Origin: Lutraria lutraria
Taxonomy: Eukaryota > Mollusca > Bivalvia > Venerida > Mactridae
Length of the DNA: 64,000 nt
Assembly: GCA_964023205.1 (NCBI GenBank)
Contig: OZ026846.1
Location: 32,632,194-32,696,193 of the forward strand
Direction of reading: 5' to 3'
Below, piece by piece: positions 1 through 9,600 of this stretch (positions are counted from its first letter, which is position 1; each line of letters opens with the position of its first letter). Under the pieces are notes generated by a model that was given only the letters and a program-made list of their open reading frames with translations, searched no databases and was not told the DNA's origin. Made by a program: the position numbers and the translations under genes.

Positions 1-3000
1 CGTTGCAACAGATCTAGAAATCGGTATACGTAAGAATTATCAAAACTGGGACCTTCCCTCCACCATAAAATTGTCCTCATCTCTGTTTATCTTTTTATTG
101 CTCTTTCGTGTTTCATTTTAAGTCAGAAGTTTTATATCGGGATAACGTTTGATATCTACAATAAAATGTAATGAAAGAAAAAAAAGTCTTGACTCATCAT
201 GATGGATATATCTTGCTTACTCATTTGTCAATTTTTTTTTTTTTTATTAAAGCGACACTTTAGTACATTTTCCTAGACGAAACTGTAGTCTGCAACTAAC
301 GCATAGACAAATATAAGCAATTATATGATCATTTTGCAAGATTCCTTATCACAAAGTACTTCAGTGAGCACGTAGCTAGACATTCTATTCCCAATTGTAT
401 ACATTTATATTATCTAAGACCGTATCGGTGACAGATTTTTCCCTATTTCTATCAATGAAACTTAGGAATGACCGAATATGATGCAACAGTATGCTGTAAA
501 CAATGCTAGGAAATACGTTAAAGTTCTATCATAAATACATATCCGTTGTTAATGACACCCACAATTCTCCCGATAAAGACCCAGTCATTATGACGTTTAA
601 CCATCCCACATGGACGTTAGACCGAGCCGTTATTCAAAATACAAAATACGATAATGATTGAATCAACTGATAAACGATGACAAAATGAGCGAAATAAAGC
701 ATATTCTTTACTGCAAGTAGATTACTAGTCAGTTAATCAATGCTCGTGTTCCCAGGATGGTTCACAACGCTGACACTTCAGCCAAAAATAGTCCCGTTCA
801 TGTGAACAAGAGATTTTCATTTATTTTTTAGTTTTTATTCATAACTCATTGCAGTTTATTCATATTACCCAAGAACTTGAAGTGCAAGTAGTGTTTATAA
901 ATGGGAAACTGTGAAAATGACAATCTAATTACACAGAGATAAAATGACCGAGAATGCTTGAGTATGCAGTCAAGTTGAAGAATTTAATGAACGCAACCCA
1001 ATTCTTACCCCGCCCCCCAAATTAAAGGCGCATCAGCTTTTTGAATTGCCATTCTTTAGCCACATCTCGTAAAAATGTTGTCAGATTCTTTGCAATATCA
1101 TTGAAATAATACTGTGTTACATTTCGTTATGGACTTAGTGATTAAAAAAAGAAAATCTCGGAATGTTTTATTGCAAGTAAAAGTCAGTGTCACTGATAAG
1201 ATATGTTTCTAGTTCAAATAAGACCCACTTTAATTTTAACATCCAAAAAGCTAATGGGGGAATGTCGTAGATCATGAATTAGAATAGCTTATTAATTAAA
1301 AATAGATCATACCCATGATTACGTAAATAATATTACATAATACATTTTTTGAAAATTATATTTTTGAGAGACTTAACTTGTAAGTACATGTACATGTAAT
1401 TACAATTTCCATTCAGAAAATCTTTATTAAACATCTGTTTCTTAATTCATCAAAAACATCTCACAACTGATATGGATGCTATCGACATAAAATGTATCTA
1501 CATGTATATGCGTGTATGTTGACTAAACTAACAAACTTCTCTAAAATGATTTCCCCTCCAAAGAAATAAATGGGTTCGTCCCAAGCCCGACCGGTTAGAA
1601 TTTCTATGATACTTATCGTAATTGGGATTTGAATATTGCATAAGTTTGGAAGATGACTTTCTTTTGTTAAAGCTCGATCCACATCATGTATCGCATACAG
1701 AGAATTCTAAATGTAGAACATCATATTGTTGTTTTGAATTTTTCTATTAATCATTTTTGAAAAAAAAACGCCAATTATATGCGAATTGTGCCATTCAATT
1801 ACAATGTACAGATGTGTGAACTGATCGACCAATCAAAATTCAAGGATTGTGTGATTGGGCGGAATGAACACTGACGTACAATACATTCAATACAAAGGAG
1901 TGTTGGTGTTAAATAATTTAGCTGTGATCAATTATGACTGACCTTCAAATAATTAATTTATTTTGTTTACCACTGAGAAATAATAATGGTTCGATACATT
2001 GTACCACTGATGCTACCGCGTAAGAATACAAGGTTGTTAAAACCAATAAATGACACGGAGAAACAGTCCTCAATGACTAGTGAACTTTACTTTACAATTT
2101 AAATATATTGATGCCAAGGACGATTATGTCAATAGTTGCTCAAGATCAGGGTAGTATTATTGTACTTGCACCGAAGCAGATTACTGACAGTGCCCGAAAT
2201 ATCCGCAATGGTCATCACGTGATATAAACAAAACAGAAATGAAGCGAGGTCACGTGTTACTCACACCAACTAGTGTTAGCTTGATGACGCAGTCGCTATT
2301 TATAGTCTAAGAATGGAGCGAGCTCGATAAACAACGACGGGAATGAATCTGCCCATCTGTCAATAAACGAACCGAATCCAATCCTACTATAGTAAACAAA
2401 CATGGCGTTGAATTTAGTACACTATCAAGCATTGTGTTATATTACTGAGGATGAAGCAAAACTACTTTTTAAGTGGTGTTCATGTGTACATACAGACTGT
2501 GTATTATTCAAGTTGTTAATCGGACTCGCTAATAGTCTCAATGATCACGGGACATTCACCGAATACTAGTAGCTGTTTCATATCGTTGTCGTCTCGTCAA
2601 TGTCAATCACCTAAAAATTACTAGAAACGTGTCAATATTTCAATAAAAGTGGTTTCAGTTGACTGAGAATTTGGCTCTGCCTGGTGCGCTACAACGAGAA
2701 CTAGTTTAGTATTTATATGGGCACTGTGACGACAGGGTTCGACATTAAGGCAGGTCCGAACGACAAGCAATAGCTTACTGGTCCAGTCTAGTGCATCTTG
2801 CTATTTGGTAGCCCGAATGGTCGTGCTCTTGAAAATGCAGCCGAAACTCTTTATATCAAAGGACTTAGGAAAAATTGTTCGATCTAAATGAACTTCGATG
2901 TATAAATTATTAGAGAAATTCGCTGTGTTTATTACATTTTGGATCGATCGTCGGTGTGTTGTAATAATCATTTAATCGTGTTATAAGATACGGAACACGG

Positions 3001-3445
3001 TATTTATACGTTTCGATGTATTTATTTTAGCAACATGTCGCAAATAAACAAAACATTATAAACATATTCACACAGACTAATTTTATAATCGTGAGCGTGG
3101 ACACTGACTTGTTTACGCAATTGTCATTAATTAAATATCGATTTCGGAGCTCAATACAAAAAATGTCCGATCAGGTGAGAAATGATGACTTAATTGGTTC
3201 GACATAGACGGTCACTTTATGGTTCGATATAGATGGTCACTTTACAGTTGAAAATCTATGTTTGGGACAGTTATACCAGGTTTTTACTACAACGTACCCT
3301 CAGACAACGGAGTATATTATTTTTGGAGACTTTATTTAAATATTTTAAATGCATTCCAGCAGATATTGCAACGTCTGATGTTTCGATCTCTAACTTATGA
3401 TCACTGAATCTAAAACAAGTTAATAGCTTCGATCCTTAGTTTATC
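1..3445. other. Host flank, no gene seen
   Basis: This is AT-rich host DNA left of the large element. All reading frames are short and interrupted, and I recognise no protein, RNA gene or convincing exon. A stretch near 2261-2310 resembles 38091-38140 inside the 3.25-kb insertion (both contain a tcacaccaactag block followed by gatgacg and tcgctatttatag), so this flank holds at least one fragment of that repeat family. Confidence 0.6.
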
Positions 3446-3451
3446 ATTATA
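3446..3451. repeat. Left 6-bp target site duplication (ATTATA)
   Basis: ATTATA directly precedes the first base of the left terminal repeat and is found again directly after the last base of the right one. A 6-bp duplication is the hallmark of Polinton/Maverick integration by a retroviral-like integrase. Confidence 0.95.
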
Positions 3452-3725
3452 AGTAGTAAACGGCGGTACCCTGGGACCCATGCCTTCTGGGACCCATGCC
3501 TTCTGGGACCATATAGAATATAGAGGGAGTGGGTCCCCAAAGTAAACAAAATGGGGACAAATTGGAAATCAAATTGGAAATCAATATTTCAAAATAGTAT
3601 GAATTTTAGGAAACTTCTGGGACCATTGTTTTGTGTGCGTGTAATAGACAATGAGAGAATTTTCTTTCGAAAAGACATGGTGGCCCTGAAAAGGGCCGTT
3701 GGTGGTCCTGAAAAGGACCGTTGGT
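3452..3725 (+). repeat. Left terminal inverted repeat (274 bp)
   Basis: Begins AGTAGTAAACGGCGG and matches the reverse complement of 20388-20661 with no difference that I can see. It contains two tandem copies of a GGGACCCATGCCTTCT block near the tip, a doubled AATTGGAAATC block, and at its inner end a pair of histone-type stem-loops. An open frame of about 60 codons inside it is conserved only because both repeats are identical. Confidence 0.95.
3660..3719 (-). promoter_or_regulatory. Histone-type mRNA 3' processing signal, downstream of the leftmost gene
   Basis: On the minus strand, 32 nt after the stop codon of the gene ending at 3751, there are two stem-loops in series. 3719-3704 is GGTCCT-TTTC-AGGACC and 3697-3682 is GGCCCT-TTTC-AGGGCC, each preceded by CCAAC and followed by ACC. 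A purine-rich GAAAGAAAA lies at 3668-3660, 13 nt beyond the second stem. Stem length, loop, flanks and downstream element match the signal of replication-dependent histone mRNAs (SLBP and U7 snRNP sites). The two stems differ by a compensated base pair. The use as a 3'-end signal is inferred. Confidence 0.8.
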
Positions 3726-3750
3726 TTCTTCATAGCTGTTAGTCGGATCT

Positions 3751-4446
3751 TCATTTCTTTATTTCTTTACCATACTTGCCCCGAGGTTGTTTCTCAAGGT
3801 CATGTTTTCGTTTCTTCGTTTCTGTCATCTCCGGTTTCTTTTTGTCATGCTCCGGTTTCTTTTTCTCATGCTCATGTTTTCGTTTCTTTGAATCATACAT
3901 AAACTGTACAGGTACAATCATTTCTTGTGGCTTAAACCGTACTTCTTGATTTTTCATGAGTCTGACCATCTCTTGCATGACTTGATTCATCTGTACCATT
4001 TCTTCCCTGATACCTTGTAGAACAGACAATCCCGCTGTAGGCTTTGCATCACCCGTTGTATTAGACTGTGTTTTCGCCATAGGGGGCTGTGTATTCGTCA
4101 TAGTGGGTTGTACATCTACCATAGGCTGTGTATTCATCATAGTGGGTTGTACATCTACCATAGGCTGTGTATTCATCATAGGGGGTTGTACATCTACCAT
4201 GGGTTGTATCGGCTGTACATCTACCATGGGGGGCTGTACATCTACCATGGACTGTTGACTGTACTTAGGCAGGCTGTACAGTGGTTGACTGTATTGGCTG
4301 TACTGTGGCTGACTATACTGTAGTTGACCGTACTTTGGCTGGTTGTACTTCGGCTGGTTGTAATGCATACCCGCATTCGGGTCTATCAACTCAGATGATT
4401 CTAGTGCTTCTCTCAATACATCGTATGGCATGTTGAAGGACTCCAT
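3751..4446 (-). CDS. Tyr/Gln-rich repeat protein with Lys-rich tail (unknown function)
   Basis: The predicted protein has 231 residues from the ATG at 4446. A longer frame begins at a GTG (4503), but a TATA box at 4482-4489 lies about 40 nt upstream of the ATG, which decides the start. After a short N-terminus come tandem Tyr-Gln-Pro repeats (YNQPKY, YSQPQY type), then several MVDVQP and MMNTQP hexads, a predicted amphipathic helix, and a C-terminus rich in Lys, Glu and His with repeated KKRKH and KKPE blocks. The composition is prion-like followed by a basic tail, which would suit a condensate-forming or nucleic-acid-binding protein, but I recognise no family. The stop is followed by histone-type stem-loops in the terminal repeat rather than a poly(A) signal. 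Confidence 0.75.
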   Translation of the reverse strand: MESFNMPYDVLREALESSELIDPNAGMHYNQPKYNQPKYGQLQYSQPQYSQYSQPLYSLPKYSQQSMVDVQPPMVDVQPIQPMVDVQPPMMNTQPMVDVQPTMMNTQPMVDVQPTMTNTQPPMAKTQSNTTGDAKPTAGLSVLQGIREEMVQMNQVMQEMVRLMKNQEVRFKPQEMIVPVQFMYDSKKRKHEHEKKKPEHDKKKPEMTETKKRKHDLEKQPRGKYGKEIKK

Positions 4447-4481
4447 GCTAGATAATGAAAAAATAGTGTCTGCGCCGGGGG

Positions 4482-4489
4482 TATTTATA
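4482..4489 (-). promoter_or_regulatory. TATA box of the leftmost gene
   Basis: Reads TATAAATA on the minus strand, about 36-43 nt before the ATG at 4446. This matches the spacing at the 6538-6646 divergent promoter and supports transcription toward the left end. Confidence 0.6.
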
Positions 4490-4519
4490 CTTTTTGCCTG
4501 CACGCGCCAGTGTTCTATT

Positions 4520-5060
4520 AGGTCAAGGTTATTTTTGACACTTCAAGTTTTTTTTTTAATAAGTGTGACACTTCAAGTTTTTTTTGAACAAGTGTTTGAC
4601 ACGTCAAGGTCAATTGTGACACTTCAAGGTTATGTCTACTTTGTACACATCATACAAGCACAGCACTTTGTAGAAAATACATCATACAATCACAGCACTT
4701 ATATTTGTGGGAATACTTTGTACACATCATACTATCACAGCAATTTGAACACTGTACACTTAATATATACTATCACAGCAATTTGAACACTGTACACTTA
4801 ATATATACAATCACAGCACTTTGAATACATTTGTTGAAAATGATTGTACACATCATACTATCACTTATATTTGTGGGAATACTTTGTACACATCATACTA
4901 TCACAGCAATTTGAACACTGTACACTTAATATATACTATCACAGCAATTTGAATACTGTACACTTAATATATACAATCACAGCACTTTGAATACATTTGT
5001 TGAAAATGATTGTACACATCATACTATCACTTATATTTGTAGGGAAAAATGTTATAATCA
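4520..5060. repeat. Gene-free region with nested tandem repeats
   Basis: The first part repeats TGACACTTCAAG-type blocks next to T-runs (4535-4640) and contains one TCAAGGTCA site (4604-4612). The rest is built from ACTATCACAGCAATTTGA and TGTACACTTAATATATAC blocks arranged in a unit of 165-166 bp present about twice (unit starts near 4700 and 4865, with a third partial start near 5031). No convincing gene is present. It may be an enhancer-like, replication or recombination region; the sequence alone does not say. Confidence 0.75.
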
Positions 5061-5160
5061 AATGTTTATAGAAAACTTACCTCACACCGTATATTAAGTT
5101 GTTTGTATTTGGTGTTATCAGATAGGACACTTACTAGTAATATTGACAATTTGAGAGTGA

Positions 5161-5218
5161 TTCTTTCTGAATTGTATGGGGGCCCTGGAAAGGGCCGTTG
5201 GTGGTCCTGAAAAGGACC
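5161..5218 (-). promoter_or_regulatory. Second histone-type 3' processing signal, internal copy
   Basis: On the minus strand, 20 nt after the stop codon at 5238, GGTCCT-TTTC-AGGACC (5218-5203) is followed by GGCCCT-TTCC-AGGGCC (5196-5181). AGAAAGAA (5168-5161) then lies 13 nt after the second stem. This repeats the layout found in the terminal repeats, although the surrounding sequence differs, so it is not just a piece of terminal repeat. The second loop is TTCC instead of TTTC while both stems are perfect. Confidence 0.78.
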
Positions 5219-5237
5219 GTTGGTGCTTGTATGGGGA

Positions 5238-5561
5238 TTAATGGCGTTGACCGCATCTCCCCATACAAGCGGGACACCACTTGTCCCATTTCTGGACATC
5301 CTTGGGGTCCGGTGTAGGTTGGTAGAGGTTCGACGGAACCTCCGTGAGCTCATCTTCCCAGTTCTCTGGGGTTGATTCTTGGGGGGTATCCCCCCAGTCC
5401 TCTTCCCCAGAGCTGACCACAACCTCCTCTACAAACTTCTTCCCCTCTCTCAGCTCTTTCACCTCTAGCCTCAACTCTTCCAGCTGCATTTCCAGCTGTT
5501 CAATATACCGCCCTAAGGCGGCATATTTTCTCTTGATAATATTGACTGTACGTTGAGACAT
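5238..5561 (-). CDS. Small coiled-coil accessory protein with C-terminal Cys motif
   Basis: A 107-residue protein. Residues 15-45 form a heptad pattern of Leu and charged residues (LEMQLEELRLEVKELREG), a good coiled coil or leucine zipper. The middle is acidic and rich in Glu, Pro and Trp. The C-terminus has a CPACMGRC motif (Cys-x2-Cys-x3-Cys) that may bind a metal. I do not recognise the family. It is transcribed leftwards, divergent from the acylated LYPDL protein, with an array of CCAAT boxes between them. No AATAAA follows the stop; two histone-type stem-loops do. It could act as a regulator or an adaptor, but this is unproven. Confidence 0.72.
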   Translation of the reverse strand: MSQRTVNIIKRKYAALGRYIEQLEMQLEELRLEVKELREGKKFVEEVVVSSGEEDWGDTPQESTPENWEDELTEVPSNLYQPTPDPKDVQKWDKWCPACMGRCGQRH

Positions 5562-5624
5562 CTTGATACAGAATGAAATTAGATCAAGGCAAGGTCACTC
5601 ACTGACTATGATACAAGGACTCTG

Positions 5625-5677
5625 ATTGGTCCATTTTAACGGTATTTCATTGGTCTATTTTACTGGCATTTCATTGG
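5625..5677. promoter_or_regulatory. Array of three CCAAT boxes at exact 24-bp spacing
   Basis: ATTGGTC occurs at 5625, 5649 and 5673. These are inverted CCAAT boxes (NF-Y type) one 24-bp unit apart, in a partly tandem ATTTCATTGGTCT repeat. They lie between the divergent starts at 5561 and 5746, so they probably serve as a shared bidirectional promoter. I see no clear TATA box for either gene. Confidence 0.55.
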
Positions 5678-5745
5678 TCTGTTGTTTTCTAGGTCAGTTA
5701 GTGTTTTTTCGTAATCCATAGCTCATTTATGTTTCATGATTCAAC

Positions 5746-5973
5746 ATGGGCAACTGCTTGAAAAGTTCTTCTGATGAACCTGGTGAGTTACAAGAAGATG
5801 TTTGGGTGGTCAAGATGGGTAATTTGTACCCAGACTTGTCTGAATTCCAAGATGTTAGTGTTGTCAAGATGGATATCAAGATGGGTAATTTATACCCTGA
5901 CCTTGCCATCTTTTATGATGAGGATTTGAGAGCCAACTATTGGCGGTACCTATTTCTTGCAGAAATGCAATGA
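5746..5973 (+). CDS. Acylated small protein with two LYPDL late-domain motifs
   Basis: A 75-residue protein. It starts MGNCLKSS, the form of an N-myristoylated protein (Gly2) with a neighbouring palmitoylatable Cys4; the first seven residues resemble those of the cellular RNF11. Two imperfect repeats follow, each containing VVKM and NLYPDL, so LYPDL occurs at residues 27-31 and 49-53. LYPxL motifs bind the V domain of ALIX and act as late domains in retroviral budding. The C-terminus is acidic then aromatic. An antisense frame at 5727-5909 has no such features. It lies divergently from the coiled-coil gene, and a histone-type stem-loop starts 10 nt after the stop. A membrane-anchored ESCRT recruiter for egress is the best inference, not shown. 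Confidence 0.72.
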   Translation: MGNCLKSSSDEPGELQEDVWVVKMGNLYPDLSEFQDVSVVKMDIKMGNLYPDLAIFYDEDLRANYWRYLFLAEMQ

Positions 5974-5983
5974 ATTACCCAAC

Positions 5984-5999
5984 GGCCCTTATTAGGGCC
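5984..5999 (+). promoter_or_regulatory. Histone-type stem-loop after the LYPDL gene
   Basis: GGCCCT-TATT-AGGGCC, preceded by CCCAAC and followed by ACCA, 10 nt after the stop codon at 5973 and in the sense direction. Only one stem-loop is present. The loop TATT keeps T at positions 1 and 3. The best purine-rich candidate downstream (AAGCAAAGAC, about 6030) is further away than at the other three sites, so this signal is weaker. Confidence 0.65.
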
Positions 6000-6064
6000 A
6001 CCATATGTGTTAGATTCGTTTTATATCTCAAGCAAAGACAAAAGCATATTACATTGTCTATCAT

Positions 6065-6070
6065 TTTATT
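6065..6070 (-). terminator. Poly(A) signal of the zinc-knuckle gene
   Basis: AATAAA on the minus strand, about 117 nt after the stop codon at 6187. It shows that this gene, unlike its left neighbours, uses ordinary polyadenylation. Confidence 0.6.
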
Positions 6071-6186
6071 TTTGAAAACATTCTAAGTAACAAAGTACAA
6101 CAAAGTACAACACAATACAACTCACTTAGTCTCCAATTTAAGTCTATACACAATTGTCCAACACATTGTCCAACACATTGTCTGGA

Positions 6187-6537
6187 TTACACAAAGTCAC
6201 TCACAGTTTTTGTTGGATTCTTTTTGTATTTACGTTTTTTCTTACTCTGTTCTGCGTCCTGTAGATCGACCTGTTCACCTTGTTTCTTAGGACAGTCTGC
6301 GATGAAATGTCCTTGTTCATGACAATAAAAGCATTCATTGTTGAAGGGTTCCGTACAGCTGGTAGAATAATGTCCTTTCTTTCCACAACGATAACACTTG
6401 ATATGATCCCATGTTACATTTTTCTGTCCACAGAGCTGATCCGCTAAGTTGTTAAGCTCTTTAATTTTCTTCTTTAATGAATACATCAAAGTTTGATCTC
6501 GGTTCTCTTCAACTTGGTTCATTTTAGGATCGCTCAT
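6187..6537 (-). CDS. Two-knuckle CCHC zinc-finger protein
   Basis: A 116-residue protein with two classical zinc knuckles of the form Cys-x2-Cys-x4-His-x4-Cys: Cys48, Cys51, His56, Cys61 and Cys69, Cys72, His77, Cys82. A predicted helical segment (residues 15-38) precedes them and a basic tail (KKKRKYKK) follows. Such knuckles bind single-stranded nucleic acid in retroviral nucleocapsid and cellular CNBP-type proteins. It is divergent from the polymerase gene; the two ATGs are 109 nt apart and each has its own TATA box. The likely role is nucleic-acid binding in replication, regulation or packaging. Confidence 0.82.
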   Translation of the reverse strand: MSDPKMNQVEENRDQTLMYSLKKKIKELNNLADQLCGQKNVTWDHIKCYRCGKKGHYSTSCTEPFNNECFYCHEQGHFIADCPKKQGEQVDLQDAEQSKKKRKYKKNPTKTVSDFV

Positions 6538-6646
6538 GTTGAAATGATAAAAAACGGACGGAGCGTACGTCTTTTATAGAGTGTCACGCGTTGTGACCTT
6601 GAACCCGAACTATAAAAAACGGCGGAGAAGTTCTAAGATCATAATC
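6538..6646. promoter_or_regulatory. Divergent promoter between the zinc-knuckle and polymerase genes
   Basis: TATAAAAG on the minus strand (6571-6578) lies about 35-41 nt before the zinc-knuckle ATG at 6537. TATAAAAA on the plus strand (6611-6618) lies about 30-36 nt before the polymerase ATG at 6647. A TCAAGGTCA nuclear-receptor-type half-site (minus strand, 6594-6602) sits between them. The TATA spacing argues against the upstream in-frame GTG at 6581 as the polymerase start. Confidence 0.7.
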
Positions 6647-9600
6647 ATGTCAGATACCGACAGTACTAGTGGTGAGGATGAACCTCCAACTAAACGAAGT
6701 AAGTTTGAGCCTGTGCGCGACTATTATAACATACAGTCACGCATGGAAAGAAAGTCAAGGAAATTCAAGACACAATCTAGAGTATATGATGTGACATTTC
6801 AGCCGTATAATCAATCGTTTGAATTTACAAACAGGGTGTTTAATGATATGATGGATCAGCTCTACAAGAGATGTGAAGTGAAGTCGAATGATCGAGTTCG
6901 AGTATCTATTCTACATCCTGATTTGGACTTTGGGATACATGTTCCGTTTAATAGGGCATCTCGTATTAGTGGAGATACATTATTGGATGAAATTGAACGT
7001 GTGGCACAAAGTAAGCGTCAATTTAAAATTCATGATGGGGCGGCACAGATGGAAATTACGCATATTGCTATGCCACAGGGATCCGGAAAGAAAACATTCA
7101 AGGCACCAAACTTATTCAGTATGCGAAAGTCAAAGACAAGTGTTGTGTGTATTGACAATAGTATGGACTCTATGTGTTTAGCTAGATCGATTGTAGTGGG
7201 ACAGTGTAAAGTGGATGAAAATAAAACCCCGGAATGGAAAAAACGATGGGGTCTTATACGTCACTCTAAGAAAAATCTTCAAAAATACGAAGCTGAAGCA
7301 TTATTAAAGCAAGTGGGTATTTCATCGGATCAGTCGTGTGGTATAGAAGAATACCAAAAACTACAGGACTATCTCTATCCAGGCTATGTGATTAAAATCC
7401 ATCCACAACATTATGGAAGTGAATTGTTATTCAAACCACCTGCTATGACTGAAAAAAGTCGTGTGATTCATATCTTTCACCATGATAATCATTATGACTG
7501 TATTGTATCCATTACCGGATTTCTCGGAAGGAGTTATTATTGTGAATGGTGTGATGTCGGTTATGATCACCGTGAAGGACACCAGTGTAGCCATATTTGT
7601 CAGTGTTATGCTCACACCCTGTGCCCAGCAGGGCAATCTATAAGATGTCCGGATTGTCGTCGCCTATTCCAGAGTCAGGCATGTTTTGACAATCATAAAA
7701 CAAAAACGGGAAAACAACGTAAAACCATTTGTGAATCCGTATGGAATTGTAAGAAATGTGGGCAAAAGGTGATTGGAACGAAACGGAGTCACGTTTGCCC
7801 AGGGACAAAGAAATGCAGGTGTTGTAAAGCCATAGTAGGACCAGATCATGACTGTTACATTCCAACGTATGAAGCACCCGATAGAAAACAACCACCAGTA
7901 CCATTCATCTTTTTTGATTTTGAATGTCGTTTTGATTCTGGAGAACATATCCCTAATTTTTGTGTGGCTCAACGTGCTTGTGGTGACTGTATGTGTAAGT
8001 CCGTGAAAGCTCCATGTGAGTATTGTGAAGAGGTGAATGAAGCCAGACAAATGACATTCCGTGGTGAAAATACGCTACAACAATTCTGTACTTGGCTATT
8101 CCTCCCTACCCATCGAGGATCGACAGTGATAGCCCACAATGCTCAAGGCTATGACGCTCAGTTTATTCTTAGATATGTGGTCACTCAGGGGACGGCGAAA
8201 CCCCAGTTGATTATGAATGGTAGTAAAATCATTCAATTGAGAGTGCATGGAATACGCATGATTGACTCCCTCAGTTTCCTGAGTATGCCTCTCTCCGGTT
8301 TTCCCAATACATTTGGACTGACCGAGTTAGCCAAAGGATGGTTTCCATTCTATGCAAACACCTTGGCGTATCAAGATTATGTGGGACCTTATTTGCCGCT
8401 ACACTTTTACAAACCGGATAATATGAAACCAGAGCGACGTGAAGAGTTTTTAACCTGGTACAATGAAAGAAAAGGTGACGTATTTGATTTTCAAAAGGAA
8501 ATGGAGAAATACTGTCAATCGGATGTGGACATTTTAAGACGCGGGTGTGGAGAATTTCGTCAACAATTATTGGAAAGTGATCAAATAGATCCATTTACTG
8601 AAGCTACCACATTAGCTCAAGTGTGTAACAAAGCCTGGCGCAAAAATTCCATGCCACCTCATAGTTTAGCCGTGATTTCGGATGCCGGGTATCCCAATAA
8701 AACCCGGTATTCCATGAAAGGCATACGTTGGCTACAAATGATGGCTGTCACCGAAGAGATACATATTCGGCATGCCTTGAATAACAAAGGCGAAGTCAAA
8801 ATTGGACCTTATTACGTGGATGGCTATTGTCAAGAGACCAACACCGTGTATGAATTCATGGGATGTTGGTACCATGGGTGCCCCACCTGTTTTCCTAACC
8901 GAAGTATCATTAATCCGTATACTTTGAGAAGCATGCAACAGGCCTATCACGATACGTATAAACGACTGGAGTCTTTGAAAGAACAGGGGTACCCTGTTGT
9001 GGTCATGTGGGAATGTGAATTTGATCAGCGTTGTCAAAAGGATCCTGTCTATAAGACAAGAGTGGAACGATTCTATCATGGTCAAGAACCGATACAACCC
9101 AGGGAAGCTTTGTTCGGAGGTCGTACGAATGCCGTCCGACTGTATCATGAAGTAGACAACGACCAAGAAATCAAATATGTGGATATTTGTTCTCTCTATC
9201 CGTATGTGAACAAGTACAGGGCTTATCCGATAGGCCATCCAGTGATCATGAGTCAAGAACAAATTGATCAACAGCATATTGAGAAATACAAAGGACTGAT
9301 TAAATGCCGTGTTCTACCCCCGCAAGATTTATGGATGCCTGTCTTACCCATACACTGTAATAGTAAAATGGTGTTTACGCTATGCCGTACCTGTGCTGAG
9401 AAGGAGATGGATTATTGTACACATTCCCCGTATGAACGATTCTTGTATGGCACATGGACTCATGTTGAATTGGCAAAAGCTATTGCTTTAGGCTATCAAG
9501 TATCAAAAGTGTATCATGTATGGCACTGGGATGAATGGAGTACGGACGTCTATCGGCAATACATTGACAAATACTTGAAAATGAAACAAGAGGCTAGTGG

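Noticed and set aside
3676..3725. Stem-loops as simple terminal-repeat hairpins or bacterial-type terminators
   Set aside because: Two of the four sites lie outside the terminal repeats, all are placed just after stop codons in sense direction, and three have the downstream purine element; no U-tract follows.
3551..3742. Open frame of 63 codons inside the terminal repeat, repeated with an extension at 20233-20562
   Set aside because: Both copies exist because the repeats are identical; there is no promoter, no recognisable motif, and the right copy runs into another gene in antisense.
4700..5060. CRISPR-like array
   Set aside because: Repeats differ in length and spacing, units are nested and the organism is an animal; this is a minisatellite.
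6581..6646. Upstream GTG start of the polymerase
   Set aside because: The TATA box at 6611-6618 lies downstream of this GTG, and a eukaryotic-type ATG follows at 6647 at the proper distance.
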